From VHCN01 sp964589935 (GTDB lineage: Bacteria > Verrucomicrobiota > Verrucomicrobiia > Limisphaerales > VHCN01), in assembly GCA_964589935.1 (NCBI GenBank), contig CAZPVD010000001.1, positions 372,001 through 436,000 on the forward strand: a stretch of DNA of 64,000 nucleotides. The letters are read 5' to 3'. Made by a program: the position numbers and the translations under genes. Each line of letters starts with the position of its first letter. The stretch's first letter is position 1. Under the pieces are notes generated by a model that had not been told where the DNA came from, did no database searches, and saw nothing but the letters and a program-made list of their open reading frames with translations. This document shows, in pieces, positions 1 to 8,116 of this stretch.

Positions 1-212
1 ACAAGGCGAACAACCCGCTCAAGAACGCGCCACACACGGCGGACACAATTGCGCTCGCGGAATGGAACCGTCCCTACTCCCGCGAGCAGGCGGCCTTTCC
101 AACCACCTGGCAGCGCGAGTCGAAGTTCTGGCCGGCTGTTGCCCGCGTGGACAACGTCTTCGGTGACCGCAATCTCGTTTGCTCGTGTGCCGGGATGGAG
201 GCGTATTCCTGA
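1..212 (+). CDS. gcvP: Glycine dehydrogenase (decarboxylating), C-terminal fragment
   Basis: The window opens inside a gene: the frame beginning at base 3 is open to a TGA at 210-212 and encodes the last 69 residues. The peptide contains NPLKNAPHTA, PYSREQAAFP, KFWPAVARVDNVFGDRNLVCSC and a short tail. This is the highly conserved C-terminus of P-protein of the glycine cleavage system, the PLP enzyme that decarboxylates glycine and passes the aminomethyl group to the H-protein lipoyl arm in the cytoplasm. The start and the PLP lysine lie outside the window. No other gcv gene is visible; gcvT and gcvH may lie upstream. Confidence 0.9.
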   Translation, partial: KANNPLKNAPHTADTIALAEWNRPYSREQAAFPTTWQRESKFWPAVARVDNVFGDRNLVCSCAGMEAYS

Positions 213-268
213 CGCGAGCGCGGTGTTTCCTCCTTTTCGCCGGGCTGCGTTGACCGCATACTGTGCGC

Positions 269-1516
269 ATGGGCTTGGCGCTGGCATTGGCGGGTGTGCT
301 GCTGTGTGCCGCGGCGAGTTTCTTCTTCGCGCTGGCGGAAACGGCGCTCTTTGCCCTTGGCAAATGGCAGGCGCGCCAGCTTGCCGAGCGTTCGCCGGCG
401 CGGGGCGCGCTGGTCGTCCGGCTGCTGGAGGAACCGCATGACCTGCTCGCGACCATCGTCCTCGGCAACACCTTCGCGAATGCCTGCCTCGTGGCCATCG
501 GCCTGAGTCTTTCTCTCGGTGGAAACTGGCACTACCTCGGCTTGGTGATCGCGGGCTTGCTTGTTTTTATTCTGTTTGGCGGCGAAGTCGTTCCGAAGAC
601 GCTCGCCGTGCGGATGCCGGAGGCGTGGTCTCTGCGTGTCGCGCGGCCGATGCTGATTTTCGTCCAGCTCACACGCCCCCTCCGCCGGATTGCGCAGCGC
701 TTCACCGAAACGATGCTGCGTCTGTTTGTGCCATCCTCGGTCAAGCCGCACACCGCGCTCACCGAGGCGGAATACCGCGAACTGATCGAGCTGGCCGCGC
801 AACAAGGCGCGCTCGCCCGCTCCGAAAAAGAAATCATCCTGCAGATCATCCAACTCGACCGGCGCGCGGTGCGTGACGTGATGCAGCCGCGCGCGCGCAT
901 GGCGTGCATCTCGGACGAGTTGAGCATCGAGGAAATGATCGCGGCGGCGCGCCGCCTCAAGCATCGCCGCCTGCCGATTTACGACGAATCGCCCGACACC
1001 ATCGTAAGCGTGCTCAACGTGCGAGTGTTGCTGCTGAATCCAAGTGTGGACCTCGCCGATGCCATCGAGTTTCCGTCGTTCGTGCCGGAGACGATGAACC
1101 TGCTGCAACTGTTCCAGAGCCTTCAACGTCAGCAACGCGGTCTCGCCATCGTGCTCGACGAATACGGCGGCACGGCTGGAGTTGTGACGATGCAGGACAT
1201 TCTCGAAAGCATCATCGGCGGCGTGCATGACCGTGGCACGTCCGATGGATTTGTCATGGAGAAGCTCGGCGAAGGCCGCTGGCGCGTGAACGGCACGATG
1301 CGCATCGAGGACTTCCGGCGCGAATATCCAGACCTCGGCGGCGGCGGCGAAGTGGACACCATGGGCGGCCTGCTCACAACTCAAATGCAGGTCGTGCCGG
1401 TGCAGGGCGAATCCATCGTCGTTCGCGGCCTGAAGCTGACTGCCCATGTGACGGATGAACGCCGTGTCCGCGAGGTTTTGGTCGAGCGGATTCAAGTCGC
1501 AAAGGCAAAGGCATAG
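269..1516 (+). CDS. CNNM/CBS-domain membrane protein (HlyC/CorC family), paralogue 1
   Basis: A 415-residue protein built like the CNNM (DUF21) - CBS pair - CorC/HlyC family. Hydrophobic segments fill roughly residues 1-135, including the family signature ETALFAL near residue 25 and EVVPKTLAVR. Two CBS domains follow (RDVMQPRARM..., then VLDEYGGTAGVVTMQDILE), with a C-terminal CorC-type domain (WRVNGTMRIEDF, GGLLTTQM). Family members are linked to Mg2+/Co2+ efflux or divalent cation homeostasis; the ion is not readable here. An in-frame GTG lies 6 bases upstream of the chosen ATG. The next paralogue starts within 6 bases of the stop, so the three CNNM genes probably share a transcript. The old label 'hemolysin' should not be taken literally. 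Confidence 0.88.
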   Translation: MGLALALAGVLLCAAASFFFALAETALFALGKWQARQLAERSPARGALVVRLLEEPHDLLATIVLGNTFANACLVAIGLSLSLGGNWHYLGLVIAGLLVFILFGGEVVPKTLAVRMPEAWSLRVARPMLIFVQLTRPLRRIAQRFTETMLRLFVPSSVKPHTALTEAEYRELIELAAQQGALARSEKEIILQIIQLDRRAVRDVMQPRARMACISDELSIEEMIAAARRLKHRRLPIYDESPDTIVSVLNVRVLLLNPSVDLADAIEFPSFVPETMNLLQLFQSLQRQQRGLAIVLDEYGGTAGVVTMQDILESIIGGVHDRGTSDGFVMEKLGEGRWRVNGTMRIEDFRREYPDLGGGGEVDTMGGLLTTQMQVVPVQGESIVVRGLKLTAHVTDERRVREVLVERIQVAKAKA

Positions 1517-1521
1517 TCGTG

Positions 1522-2508
1522 ATGGAACCGTCAATTGTCATCCCCGTTTTTGCGCTGTGCCTTGCGACATCGTTTTTAATGTCGGGCATGGAGGCAGGTG
1601 TGTTTGCACTGAACCGGCTGCGCATCCGCCAGTTCATGCGCGGCGGCAGCGCGCGCGCGCGTGCCTTGCACAATTACCTCGAAAAGCCCGAGGAATTTCT
1701 CTGGACCATTCTCGTCGGCAACACACTCGCCAATTTCACCGCGGCTTGCCTCCTCGTGGTCGTGCTTCGCGGGCGCTTTCACGACGAGCCATTGATGTTC
1801 GTGGCATTCTTCATTGGCGTTGTGTTTCTTTTCTACGCACTGTGCGAACTGCTGCCGAAGATTTTGTTTCGCACGTTCCCGAACCGGCTTTGCCTGATGC
1901 TGGCCATCCCATTCCGGCTTGTTCATGTCGCGCTTTCGCCGCTCGTCAGTCTCGTCCGCTGGCTCGCGGACGGCCTGCTGCGATGGACGGGCGGGAAAGT
2001 TTTCACGGGCCATCTGTTCGCCAATCGCGACGAACTGCGCGCGCTCATGCAGGAGTCGGGCGGCGCGTTCACGAGCGAGGAGCGCGCAATGATCAACCGC
2101 GTGCTCGACCTCCAGCATATCACGGTGCGTCAGGTCATGCGCCCGCTCGACAAGGTCGCAAGCGTCACCACGCAAACACCGATGACTGATGTGCTCGCGA
2201 TCTTCCGCGAGAAGCCCTTCGCGCGCCTACCCGTGTGGCAGGAGGAGGCTGGCAATCGTCGCGTGGCCGGTGTGCTCAACCTTAAGGACGTTTTGTTTCT
2301 AGCTGAGAATGAACTCGGCCACGCCGCCGGCCAGCGGACGCGGCCTGCCCTCTATCTCGATGACGGCGTGCGCCTCGAAGAGGCCCTGCGCCAGATGCAA
2401 AAGAGCGGACATCGCCTCGCCATCGTGCTCGGCCGCGACCGGCGCGAAATTGGCATCCTCAGCCTGTCGGACATTTTGAAAGTCATCTTCGGCGAGGTGA
2501 ACGCGTGA
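1522..2508 (+). CDS. CNNM/CBS-domain membrane protein, paralogue 2
   Basis: A 328-residue CNNM/CBS protein. The N-terminal DUF21-like membrane region has MEAGVFALNRLRIRQ and the conserved NTLANF stretch. Two CBS repeats follow, with VRQVMRPLDKVASV in the first. The C-terminal CorC/HlyC domain of its neighbours is missing: the protein stops just after the second CBS domain (IGILSLSDILKVIF), so it is the short version. A GTG directly precedes the ATG and either may be used. The stop overlaps the GTG start of the next gene (GTGA), which indicates translational coupling. The likely role is cation transport or its regulation at the inner membrane, possibly with the flanking paralogues. Confidence 0.85.
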   Translation: MEPSIVIPVFALCLATSFLMSGMEAGVFALNRLRIRQFMRGGSARARALHNYLEKPEEFLWTILVGNTLANFTAACLLVVVLRGRFHDEPLMFVAFFIGVVFLFYALCELLPKILFRTFPNRLCLMLAIPFRLVHVALSPLVSLVRWLADGLLRWTGGKVFTGHLFANRDELRALMQESGGAFTSEERAMINRVLDLQHITVRQVMRPLDKVASVTTQTPMTDVLAIFREKPFARLPVWQEEAGNRRVAGVLNLKDVLFLAENELGHAAGQRTRPALYLDDGVRLEEALRQMQKSGHRLAIVLGRDRREIGILSLSDILKVIFGEVNA

Positions 2509-3812
2509 ACGTCGTCCTGCAAATCCTGGCCGTCATCGGACTCGTGCTGCTCAACGGATTGTTTGTAGCAGCCGAGTTTGCGCTCGTGAAAGTTCGGGAC
2601 ACACAACTCGAACCCCTCGTGCTGCGTGGACATCGCCGGGCAAAAGTCGCGCGGCATCTGCTCGCAAACCTCAATGCCTATCTCAGCGCCACACAGCTCG
2701 GCATCACGATGGCGAGCCTGGCGCTCGGTTGGTTCGGCGAGCCGATCTTTACCGGGCTGCTAACGCCGGCACTCACCGCGTTGAATGTCACCTCGCACGA
2801 GTTGCGGCATTCCATTTCGTTCGCCATTGGCTTCTCGGTGATCACGATGTTGCACATCACGTGCGGCGAACTGCTGCCCAAATGGATAGCGATCCAGCAT
2901 TCGCTGCGCGCCTCGCTGTGGCTGGCCGCTCCACTGCGCGCATTTTACCTGGCTTCGCTTCCGTTCAACTGGCTGCTCACGCGAATCGCGGAATGGCTCA
3001 TGCGCCGCGTGGGGATGGAGCCGGACGGGGGCGCGGCGGGGATCCATACCGAGGACGAACTTCGCCTCATGCTCGGCACGGTGCAGAAGCAGGCCGGAGC
3101 CACGCGGCTGGGCCGAGAGATTGTGCTGAACGCGCTCGATCTGCGCCGGCGCATCGCGCGGGACGTGATGCGTCCGCGCCAGGAAATCAGTGTGTTCGAC
3201 ACGGGCGCAAGCATCGCCGAATGCCTCGATGTGGCCGAGCGCACTCGCTACTCGCGCTTCCCTCTTTGTGAAAATGGCGACATGGACAGCACGCTCGGTG
3301 TCGTTCACATCAAGGACCTTTATGCACACCGCATCAAGTCGCGGATTGGCGCCGACCTCGTTTCCGTCGCGAAAAAACTCATCTTCGTCCCGGAAACCGC
3401 GCGCTTGGAGAAACTGCTACAGCTCTTTCTTGAACGGAAACTTCACTTCGCGATTGTTGTGGACGAATACGGCGGCACGACCGGCATGGTGACGCTGGAG
3501 AATGTGCTTGAGGAACTCGTCGGCCCGATTCAAGACGAGTTCGATCAGGAGCAGCCGCTGCTGGTGCGTCGCGGCGAGGGCGTTTGGGATGCCGATGGCG
3601 CGCTGCCACTGCATGAGCTTTCGGAAATCGTCGGCGAATCACTCCATGCCGAGGGCGTGACGACCACGAGTGGCTGGGTCACGCAACAGCTCGGCGGATT
3701 CCCAAAGCCGGGCGACGTGATTTCACTCGGCCGTCATGAACTTCGCGTCGAGGAGATGAACGGCCCGCGCGTGGCTCGGCTGCGCGTGACGCGCTCAAAG
3801 GAACCTTCCTGA
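2505..3812 (+). CDS. CNNM/CBS-domain membrane protein, paralogue 3
   Basis: A 435-residue full-length CNNM - CBS - CorC protein starting at a GTG that overlaps the previous stop. Visible marks are the N-terminal membrane segment with VAAEFALVKVR, STQLGITMASLALGW-type DUF21 sequence, ITCGELLPKWIAIQ, a first CBS domain with ARDVMRPRQEISVF, a second with FAIVVDEYGGTTGMVTLENV, and a C-terminal domain with GWVTQQLGGFPKPGD. It is the most canonical of the three. Its last 18 bases overlap the 3' end of the convergent membrane-protein gene on the minus strand. Function by family: divalent cation efflux or homeostasis; the substrate is unknown. Confidence 0.88.
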   Translation: MNVVLQILAVIGLVLLNGLFVAAEFALVKVRDTQLEPLVLRGHRRAKVARHLLANLNAYLSATQLGITMASLALGWFGEPIFTGLLTPALTALNVTSHELRHSISFAIGFSVITMLHITCGELLPKWIAIQHSLRASLWLAAPLRAFYLASLPFNWLLTRIAEWLMRRVGMEPDGGAAGIHTEDELRLMLGTVQKQAGATRLGREIVLNALDLRRRIARDVMRPRQEISVFDTGASIAECLDVAERTRYSRFPLCENGDMDSTLGVVHIKDLYAHRIKSRIGADLVSVAKKLIFVPETARLEKLLQLFLERKLHFAIVVDEYGGTTGMVTLENVLEELVGPIQDEFDQEQPLLVRRGEGVWDADGALPLHELSEIVGESLHAEGVTTTSGWVTQQLGGFPKPGDVISLGRHELRVEEMNGPRVARLRVTRSKEPS

Positions 3813-4607
3813 AGCGCATGTCTCGCGGCTGCGTCGCGCCGCACGCAGGCCAGTTCGTGCAGCCGCGAACACGAACACTCCGGAAGCAACACCCGCCACC
3901 GTTGCGGGCCAGAGATGATGACGCGCGTTCTCTGCTGTGAGGAACAAATCCATCAGCAGCCAAACCCAAAGCGGATGCACATCAGGCGGAGGCGCGGCGG
4001 GGCGTTTGTTGATGAGCCACGGCGCAACAAGCACGAGCAGCGCAACGGGCTCCATGGCAATGCGTGCCAGCGGCGCAGATTGCGCAAAACTGTGGGAAAG
4101 TGTCGTCGCGAGCGTTGTTGCGATCACAAGCACGACAATTCCGACAGCGCTGTGGCGGTTCATTTTTGCGGCGATGAGCTTCGCGACGCCGCGGCTGGCC
4201 AAAGCGAACACAAGCCACGCGAGCGGCACGGCCAAATCACGCACCGCTGTTGCGTTGAATTGAATTGGTGGAAGACCGCCTTTTGCGGCAAGCCATTCCA
4301 TCCCGGCGGCGCCGCAAAGCACGAGCACCGCGATGGTGAAAACATTCTGAATCGGAATGAAGCGTGCGATGCCGGCCAGGGTTGTCATGGCCGCCAGCAC
4401 GAGCACTGCAAGGTTTAATCCTTCTTCATATTTCGGCGGCAACGAGTGAGTTTGCAGCGCAATCAAAGACGCGATCAAGTCGGCAACGAAGACGCTGAAG
4501 CAGATGCCATGCGCCGTAATCAAGGCAGGATGAATCCAAAAATTCCCATCAGACGGATCGGTTTCAGTGGCCAACGAGAGAGTGAGGTGTGAGTCGCGCG
4601 GCCGCAC
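3795..4607 (-). CDS. Multi-pass membrane protein of unknown function
   Basis: A 270-residue protein with a GTG start, 18 bases downstream of the Ser/Thr kinase gene on the same strand, so probably co-transcribed with it. It has about seven hydrophobic segments, for example ITAHGICFSVFVADLIASL, LNLAVLVLAAMTTLAGIARF, VFTIAVLVLCGAAG, LAVPLAWLVFALAS and VGIVVLVIATTLATTL. The C-terminal 25 residues are rich in Arg and presumably cytoplasmic. I recognise no family signature. Its position next to a membrane-anchored kinase is the only clue; a sensor partner or substrate is possible but speculative. The 3' end overlaps the third CNNM gene by 18 bases. Confidence 0.6.
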   Translation of the reverse strand: MRPRDSHLTLSLATETDPSDGNFWIHPALITAHGICFSVFVADLIASLIALQTHSLPPKYEEGLNLAVLVLAAMTTLAGIARFIPIQNVFTIAVLVLCGAAGMEWLAAKGGLPPIQFNATAVRDLAVPLAWLVFALASRGVAKLIAAKMNRHSAVGIVVLVIATTLATTLSHSFAQSAPLARIAMEPVALLVLVAPWLINKRPAAPPPDVHPLWVWLLMDLFLTAENARHHLWPATVAGVASGVFVFAAARTGLRAARRSRETCASGRFL

Positions 4608-4625
4608 AGGCGAAAAATTGAAGGA

Positions 4626-7049
4626 CTATTTGTTGCTGTTCGCTTCACGCGCCCGCCAGAACTCCTCGGCGGTGCTCGCCTTGTCCCAGTTATTTTCGGG
4701 GAGTTCGTAAGCGATGCGCTTGAGGCCGGGCACGTCGCGAATCGCATCGAGGTGCTTCACGTTGGCGGGGAGCGTGAGATATTCAAGACGCGTGCAGTCG
4801 GTAAGCGGTGCGAGGTCCACGGTCTGAGTGCAGCCGTCGAGTTGGAGGACGCTGAGAGGCATGCCGCGTAGCGCGTTGAGGTCGGTGACGCGTGTGTGCT
4901 GGAGGTTGAGTTTGGAAAGTGACATGCCCTTCAACGGCGCGAGGTTACTGATGCGAGTGAAACCAAGGTTGAGTTGGACGAGCGGCCGGCCGGTGAGTGG
5001 TGACAGGTCACGGTTGTTAATTTGCGTGTGGTCGAGTTCGAGTTCCGCGAGCGGCATGCGCGACAATGCCGATAAATCCCGAATCGAAGTGTGACTCAAG
5101 TTCAGGGAAGCGATGGGAAGTCCCTTCAGGGGTGAAAGGTCCGTGACGCGCGTGCGGGAAAGGTTCAGCGCGGTAAGCGGCATATTGCGCAGGACGGAAA
5201 TGTCAGCGGTCTCAGAATTGCTGAGGTCCAACTGCAACATGCCATCAGGATCGCGGGTAAGCGCACCCGGCAGGCGGGCCTTTTGGAGAATTTCCTTCCA
5301 AAGCTCAAAGACTTGTTGTGCGCCCTTGCCGAGACGAGGGGTGAGTGCAAGCGCCTCGGTGTGGCGGCCCTGGTTGAGCATGACAACGCGCAGATCATAG
5401 AGCGACTCGGGCGGCAGAGATTCCTGGCCGCGTGATTCGCGAAGAATTCTGTCGCACAGATCAAGATTTTCCACGGCCAGCGCGCCGGTGACGTTGTTCG
5501 TGGAAACGAGCTGGAGGACGCGTGCGTAGTCGTCGCGAGCGTCCTTGATACGAAGCATGGACTCATAGATGTTGCCGCGCAAAAGGTGGTAGTCCGGTTG
5601 GTTGGGCTGGAGCGAGATGGCGTAGGAAATTTTTTGTTCCGCGCGGGCGAACTTGAGTTCCTCGACGAGCGAACGCGCCTCTGCGTAAAAGCTCGGAGCC
5701 GTGGCGCGCAGTTCCGTCAGAGTGTTGGTGACTTTTCTGAAAGCTGCCACGCCGAGCACGATCATCATAATGAGCGCAATCGCGGCGAGTGTGAACTCGG
5801 CCTTGCGACGCCTCACGAGCAGCCGCAACAGGGTGAACGCGCTCGCCTTTTCGGCGCTGGTTGCGTAGCCATTTTGGAACGCCGCGATGTCCCGTTGCAG
5901 GTCGGCAACCGTTTGGTAACGGTCTTCGGGCCGTTGCGCCATCGTCTTCATCGTGACTGCGGAAAGTGCGGCTGGAATTTTCCGGTCGGGGCAATGAACC
6001 AGCGGCGGGATGACTTCTCCATACGGCTTGAGCGCCTCGCGGTCGCGGATGGACGTGCGTGTGTTAAAGGTCGTTGGCGGGATGACTTTGCTGGCGGCAA
6101 CATTCTCCAGCACCTCGCGCACAGAGTCGCCCGTGACCGGCGGATGGAGTGTCAGAATCGTGTAGAGAATCGCGCCAAGGGCGTAGATGTCCGTGCGGGC
6201 GTCAATGCTCTCCGCGCGGCCTTCTGCCTGCTCAGGTGCCATGTAACGCGGAGTGCCCTTGACTTGGCCGTCCAGTGTGCGAAACAAATCCTGTCCGGGC
6301 ATTTCATCCGGAGACACCGTCGAGGCGGGGGCAACAGTCTGCGTGGCCTTTCCCTCTGGCATCAGTTTCGCCAGTCCCCAATCCATGACGAGCACCTCGC
6401 CGTATTCACCGATCATGATGTTATCCGGCTTGAGGTCGCGATGGACGACGCCTCGGGAATGCGCGTAGGCCACGCCGTCGCAGATTTTTTGGAAAATGGT
6501 CAGAAGCTGGCCGAGCGGATACTTCTCGATGGTGGCCTTGTCGCCGTCGCGAATGTTCGTGAGAATCTGGCTCAACGTGACTCCGCCGACGAGCCTCATG
6601 CTGTAAAAGAGCGTGCCGTCCGTGGCGACGCCCATTTCGTAGAGGGGAACGATGTTTGGATGCTCGAGCTGTCCGGTGATGCGCGCCTCGCTCACGAAGC
6701 GGTGCAGTTTTTCATCCGATTCCGCAGCGCCCGGAAGCATCACCTTCAGCGCCACGGTGCGGAGAATGTTTCTGTCCTCGGCACTGAAAATCGCGCCCAT
6801 GCCGCCAACGGCAACGACATCCTTGAGCTCAAAAAAACCCGACTCGTCATCCGGTCGCGGCACCACCACGAGCGGCACGGCGCCGCCGGACGCGGCGCTC
6901 GCGCGCGAACGGGCCGTCAGATAGCGGGTGACGGTGACGTTGCCGCGGCCGCTCTCGGTTTCGAGCAATGGTTTGAGGCGCCAGAGCAAAGTCTCGGCTG
7001 AGACTTCGCCTGGCTCGGGCGTGACCGGACTATCTCCTGTGACGTCCAT
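4626..7049 (-). CDS. Membrane-anchored Ser/Thr protein kinase with leucine-rich repeats
   Basis: An 807-residue PknB-type kinase. From the chosen ATG, the glycine-rich loop is at about 79-88 (VAVGGMGAIF), the ATP lysine is K102 (VALKVM), the helix-C Glu is E121 and the catalytic loop HRDLKPDN is at 203-210. Then come DWG at 223-225 (in place of DFG, a common bacterial variant) and APEQ at 271-274. A transmembrane helix lies near 419-436, followed by a TPR-like segment and about eight leucine-rich repeats of roughly 22 residues (LTALNLSRTRVTDLSPLKG type) to near the C-terminus. The kinase should be cytoplasmic and the repeats extracytoplasmic, suggesting ligand sensing. A start 36 bases upstream is possible. 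It diverges from the cytochrome operon and precedes the membrane-protein gene. Confidence 0.9.
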   Translation of the reverse strand: MDVTGDSPVTPEPGEVSAETLLWRLKPLLETESGRGNVTVTRYLTARSRASAASGGAVPLVVVPRPDDESGFFELKDVVAVGGMGAIFSAEDRNILRTVALKVMLPGAAESDEKLHRFVSEARITGQLEHPNIVPLYEMGVATDGTLFYSMRLVGGVTLSQILTNIRDGDKATIEKYPLGQLLTIFQKICDGVAYAHSRGVVHRDLKPDNIMIGEYGEVLVMDWGLAKLMPEGKATQTVAPASTVSPDEMPGQDLFRTLDGQVKGTPRYMAPEQAEGRAESIDARTDIYALGAILYTILTLHPPVTGDSVREVLENVAASKVIPPTTFNTRTSIRDREALKPYGEVIPPLVHCPDRKIPAALSAVTMKTMAQRPEDRYQTVADLQRDIAAFQNGYATSAEKASAFTLLRLLVRRRKAEFTLAAIALIMMIVLGVAAFRKVTNTLTELRATAPSFYAEARSLVEELKFARAEQKISYAISLQPNQPDYHLLRGNIYESMLRIKDARDDYARVLQLVSTNNVTGALAVENLDLCDRILRESRGQESLPPESLYDLRVVMLNQGRHTEALALTPRLGKGAQQVFELWKEILQKARLPGALTRDPDGMLQLDLSNSETADISVLRNMPLTALNLSRTRVTDLSPLKGLPIASLNLSHTSIRDLSALSRMPLAELELDHTQINNRDLSPLTGRPLVQLNLGFTRISNLAPLKGMSLSKLNLQHTRVTDLNALRGMPLSVLQLDGCTQTVDLAPLTDCTRLEYLTLPANVKHLDAIRDVPGLKRIAYELPENNWDKASTAEEFWRAREANSNK

Positions 7050-7326
7050 GTGGCGCAACTTACGCAGGCCAGCCCGCGACTGCAAGAGGCTTGCCTCGTG
7101 CGAAGCCTATCGGCAATCCCGTCCGGCTGGAATACGGAAAATCCCGAAGAAACTTCGCAAGCCGGCGGACACAGATTGTCTCAACCGCAGCCGTATCATT
7201 ATTCGCACTACAGGCGGGCGCTGCTTTCTCACCAAAAAATGCCAAGCGAATGACAACCCGCGTGTGGGCGGGAAAATCGTTCGAGAGTTGAGTCCACACG
7301 GGTCACGAAAACGATTCAAAACACCT
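7050..7326. promoter_or_regulatory. Divergent intergenic region between kinase and cytochrome operon
   Basis: About 277 bases separate the starts of the minus-strand LRR kinase and the plus-strand multiheme operon. Both transcripts must begin here or close by. I see no convincing sigma-70 pair, sigma-54 box or strong palindrome. The frame in phase with the cytochrome gene stays open upstream across this region and into the kinase, but the residues look non-coding, so I place the cytochrome start at 7327. Confidence 0.4.
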
Positions 7327-8100
7327 GTGAAACTTATACGACTCAAACAGCGACTGTGGTGGGCGGTGCCCGTTGTCACCGCCGCGACACTGATTGCCTG
7401 CTCCACCGTGCAGCGTGTCATGCTCGCGCCGCCGCAGATTCCCGGCGCGGCACTCGTCGGGTCGGCCAACTGCGCACAGTGCCACGCGGAGGTTTCAAAG
7501 GGATTTCACACTGCGACGCACGCAAGGATCGTCGCCAAGGGCGACAACGCATTGAACATGGGCTGCGAATCCTGCCACGGCCCCGGCAGCCTTCACTCGC
7601 AAAGTGGCGGGGCGCGCAACACCATCATCAATCCACGCGAGTCGTCCGAGACGTGCTTCCAATGCCATCTCGACAAGCGCGGTGAGTTCAGCCTGCCGCA
7701 TCATCACCCCGTGCCGGAGGGCAAAATCAGTTGTGCCGATTGCCACAACCCGCACAAGGGCGACGCGGTCAAGGGCGGTGGCACGCAACTCGCCACGGAG
7801 CACCAGACCTGCGCGCGCTGCCACACCGCTCAAGGCGGACCGTTCGTCTTTGAACACGAGGCCGTGCATGAAGGCTGCACCACCTGCCACAACCCGCACG
7901 GCAGCGTGAACGCACGGATGCTCGTGCAACGCAACCAGAACCTCTGTCTCAAGTGCCATTTCCAACAACAGACAGCCGCGGGCGTGATCGTCATTGGCGG
8001 CCGCGACCACACGTCGTTCCTGCGGCGCGGGACGTGCTGGTCGGCCGGTTGCCATGAAGCCGTGCATGGCTCGCAAATCGGGTCGAGCTTGCGATTCTGA
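7327..8100 (+). CDS. Octaheme c-type cytochrome lipoprotein (MtrA/DmsE-like)
   Basis: With a GTG start at 7327 the product has 257 residues. The N-terminus has a hydrophobic stretch ending in TLIACS, a good lipobox with C25 as the acylated cysteine. Heme attachment motifs are C49-H53, C80-H84, C110-H114, C136-H140, C162-H166, C184-H188 and C207-H211 (all CXXCH). An eighth, CWSAGCH at 237-243, has a four-residue spacer. Spacing and the CXDCHNPHKG / CTTCHNPHGS pattern resemble the MtrA/DmsE/PioA periplasmic cytochromes, usually decaheme, that sit inside an MtrB-type porin. A porin gene of that type starts 16 bases downstream. Expected role: electron relay between the periplasm and the outer membrane. 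A longer frame runs upstream but lacks cytochrome features. Confidence 0.85.
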   Translation: MKLIRLKQRLWWAVPVVTAATLIACSTVQRVMLAPPQIPGAALVGSANCAQCHAEVSKGFHTATHARIVAKGDNALNMGCESCHGPGSLHSQSGGARNTIINPRESSETCFQCHLDKRGEFSLPHHHPVPEGKISCADCHNPHKGDAVKGGGTQLATEHQTCARCHTAQGGPFVFEHEAVHEGCTTCHNPHGSVNARMLVQRNQNLCLKCHFQQQTAAGVIVIGGRDHTSFLRRGTCWSAGCHEAVHGSQIGSSLRF

Positions 8101-8116
8101 AACCAAGGAAGCTCCA

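Noticed and set aside
74..1534. Long minus-strand frame opposite the gcvP tail and first CNNM gene
   Set aside because: No recognisable domain; both plus-strand genes are family-like.
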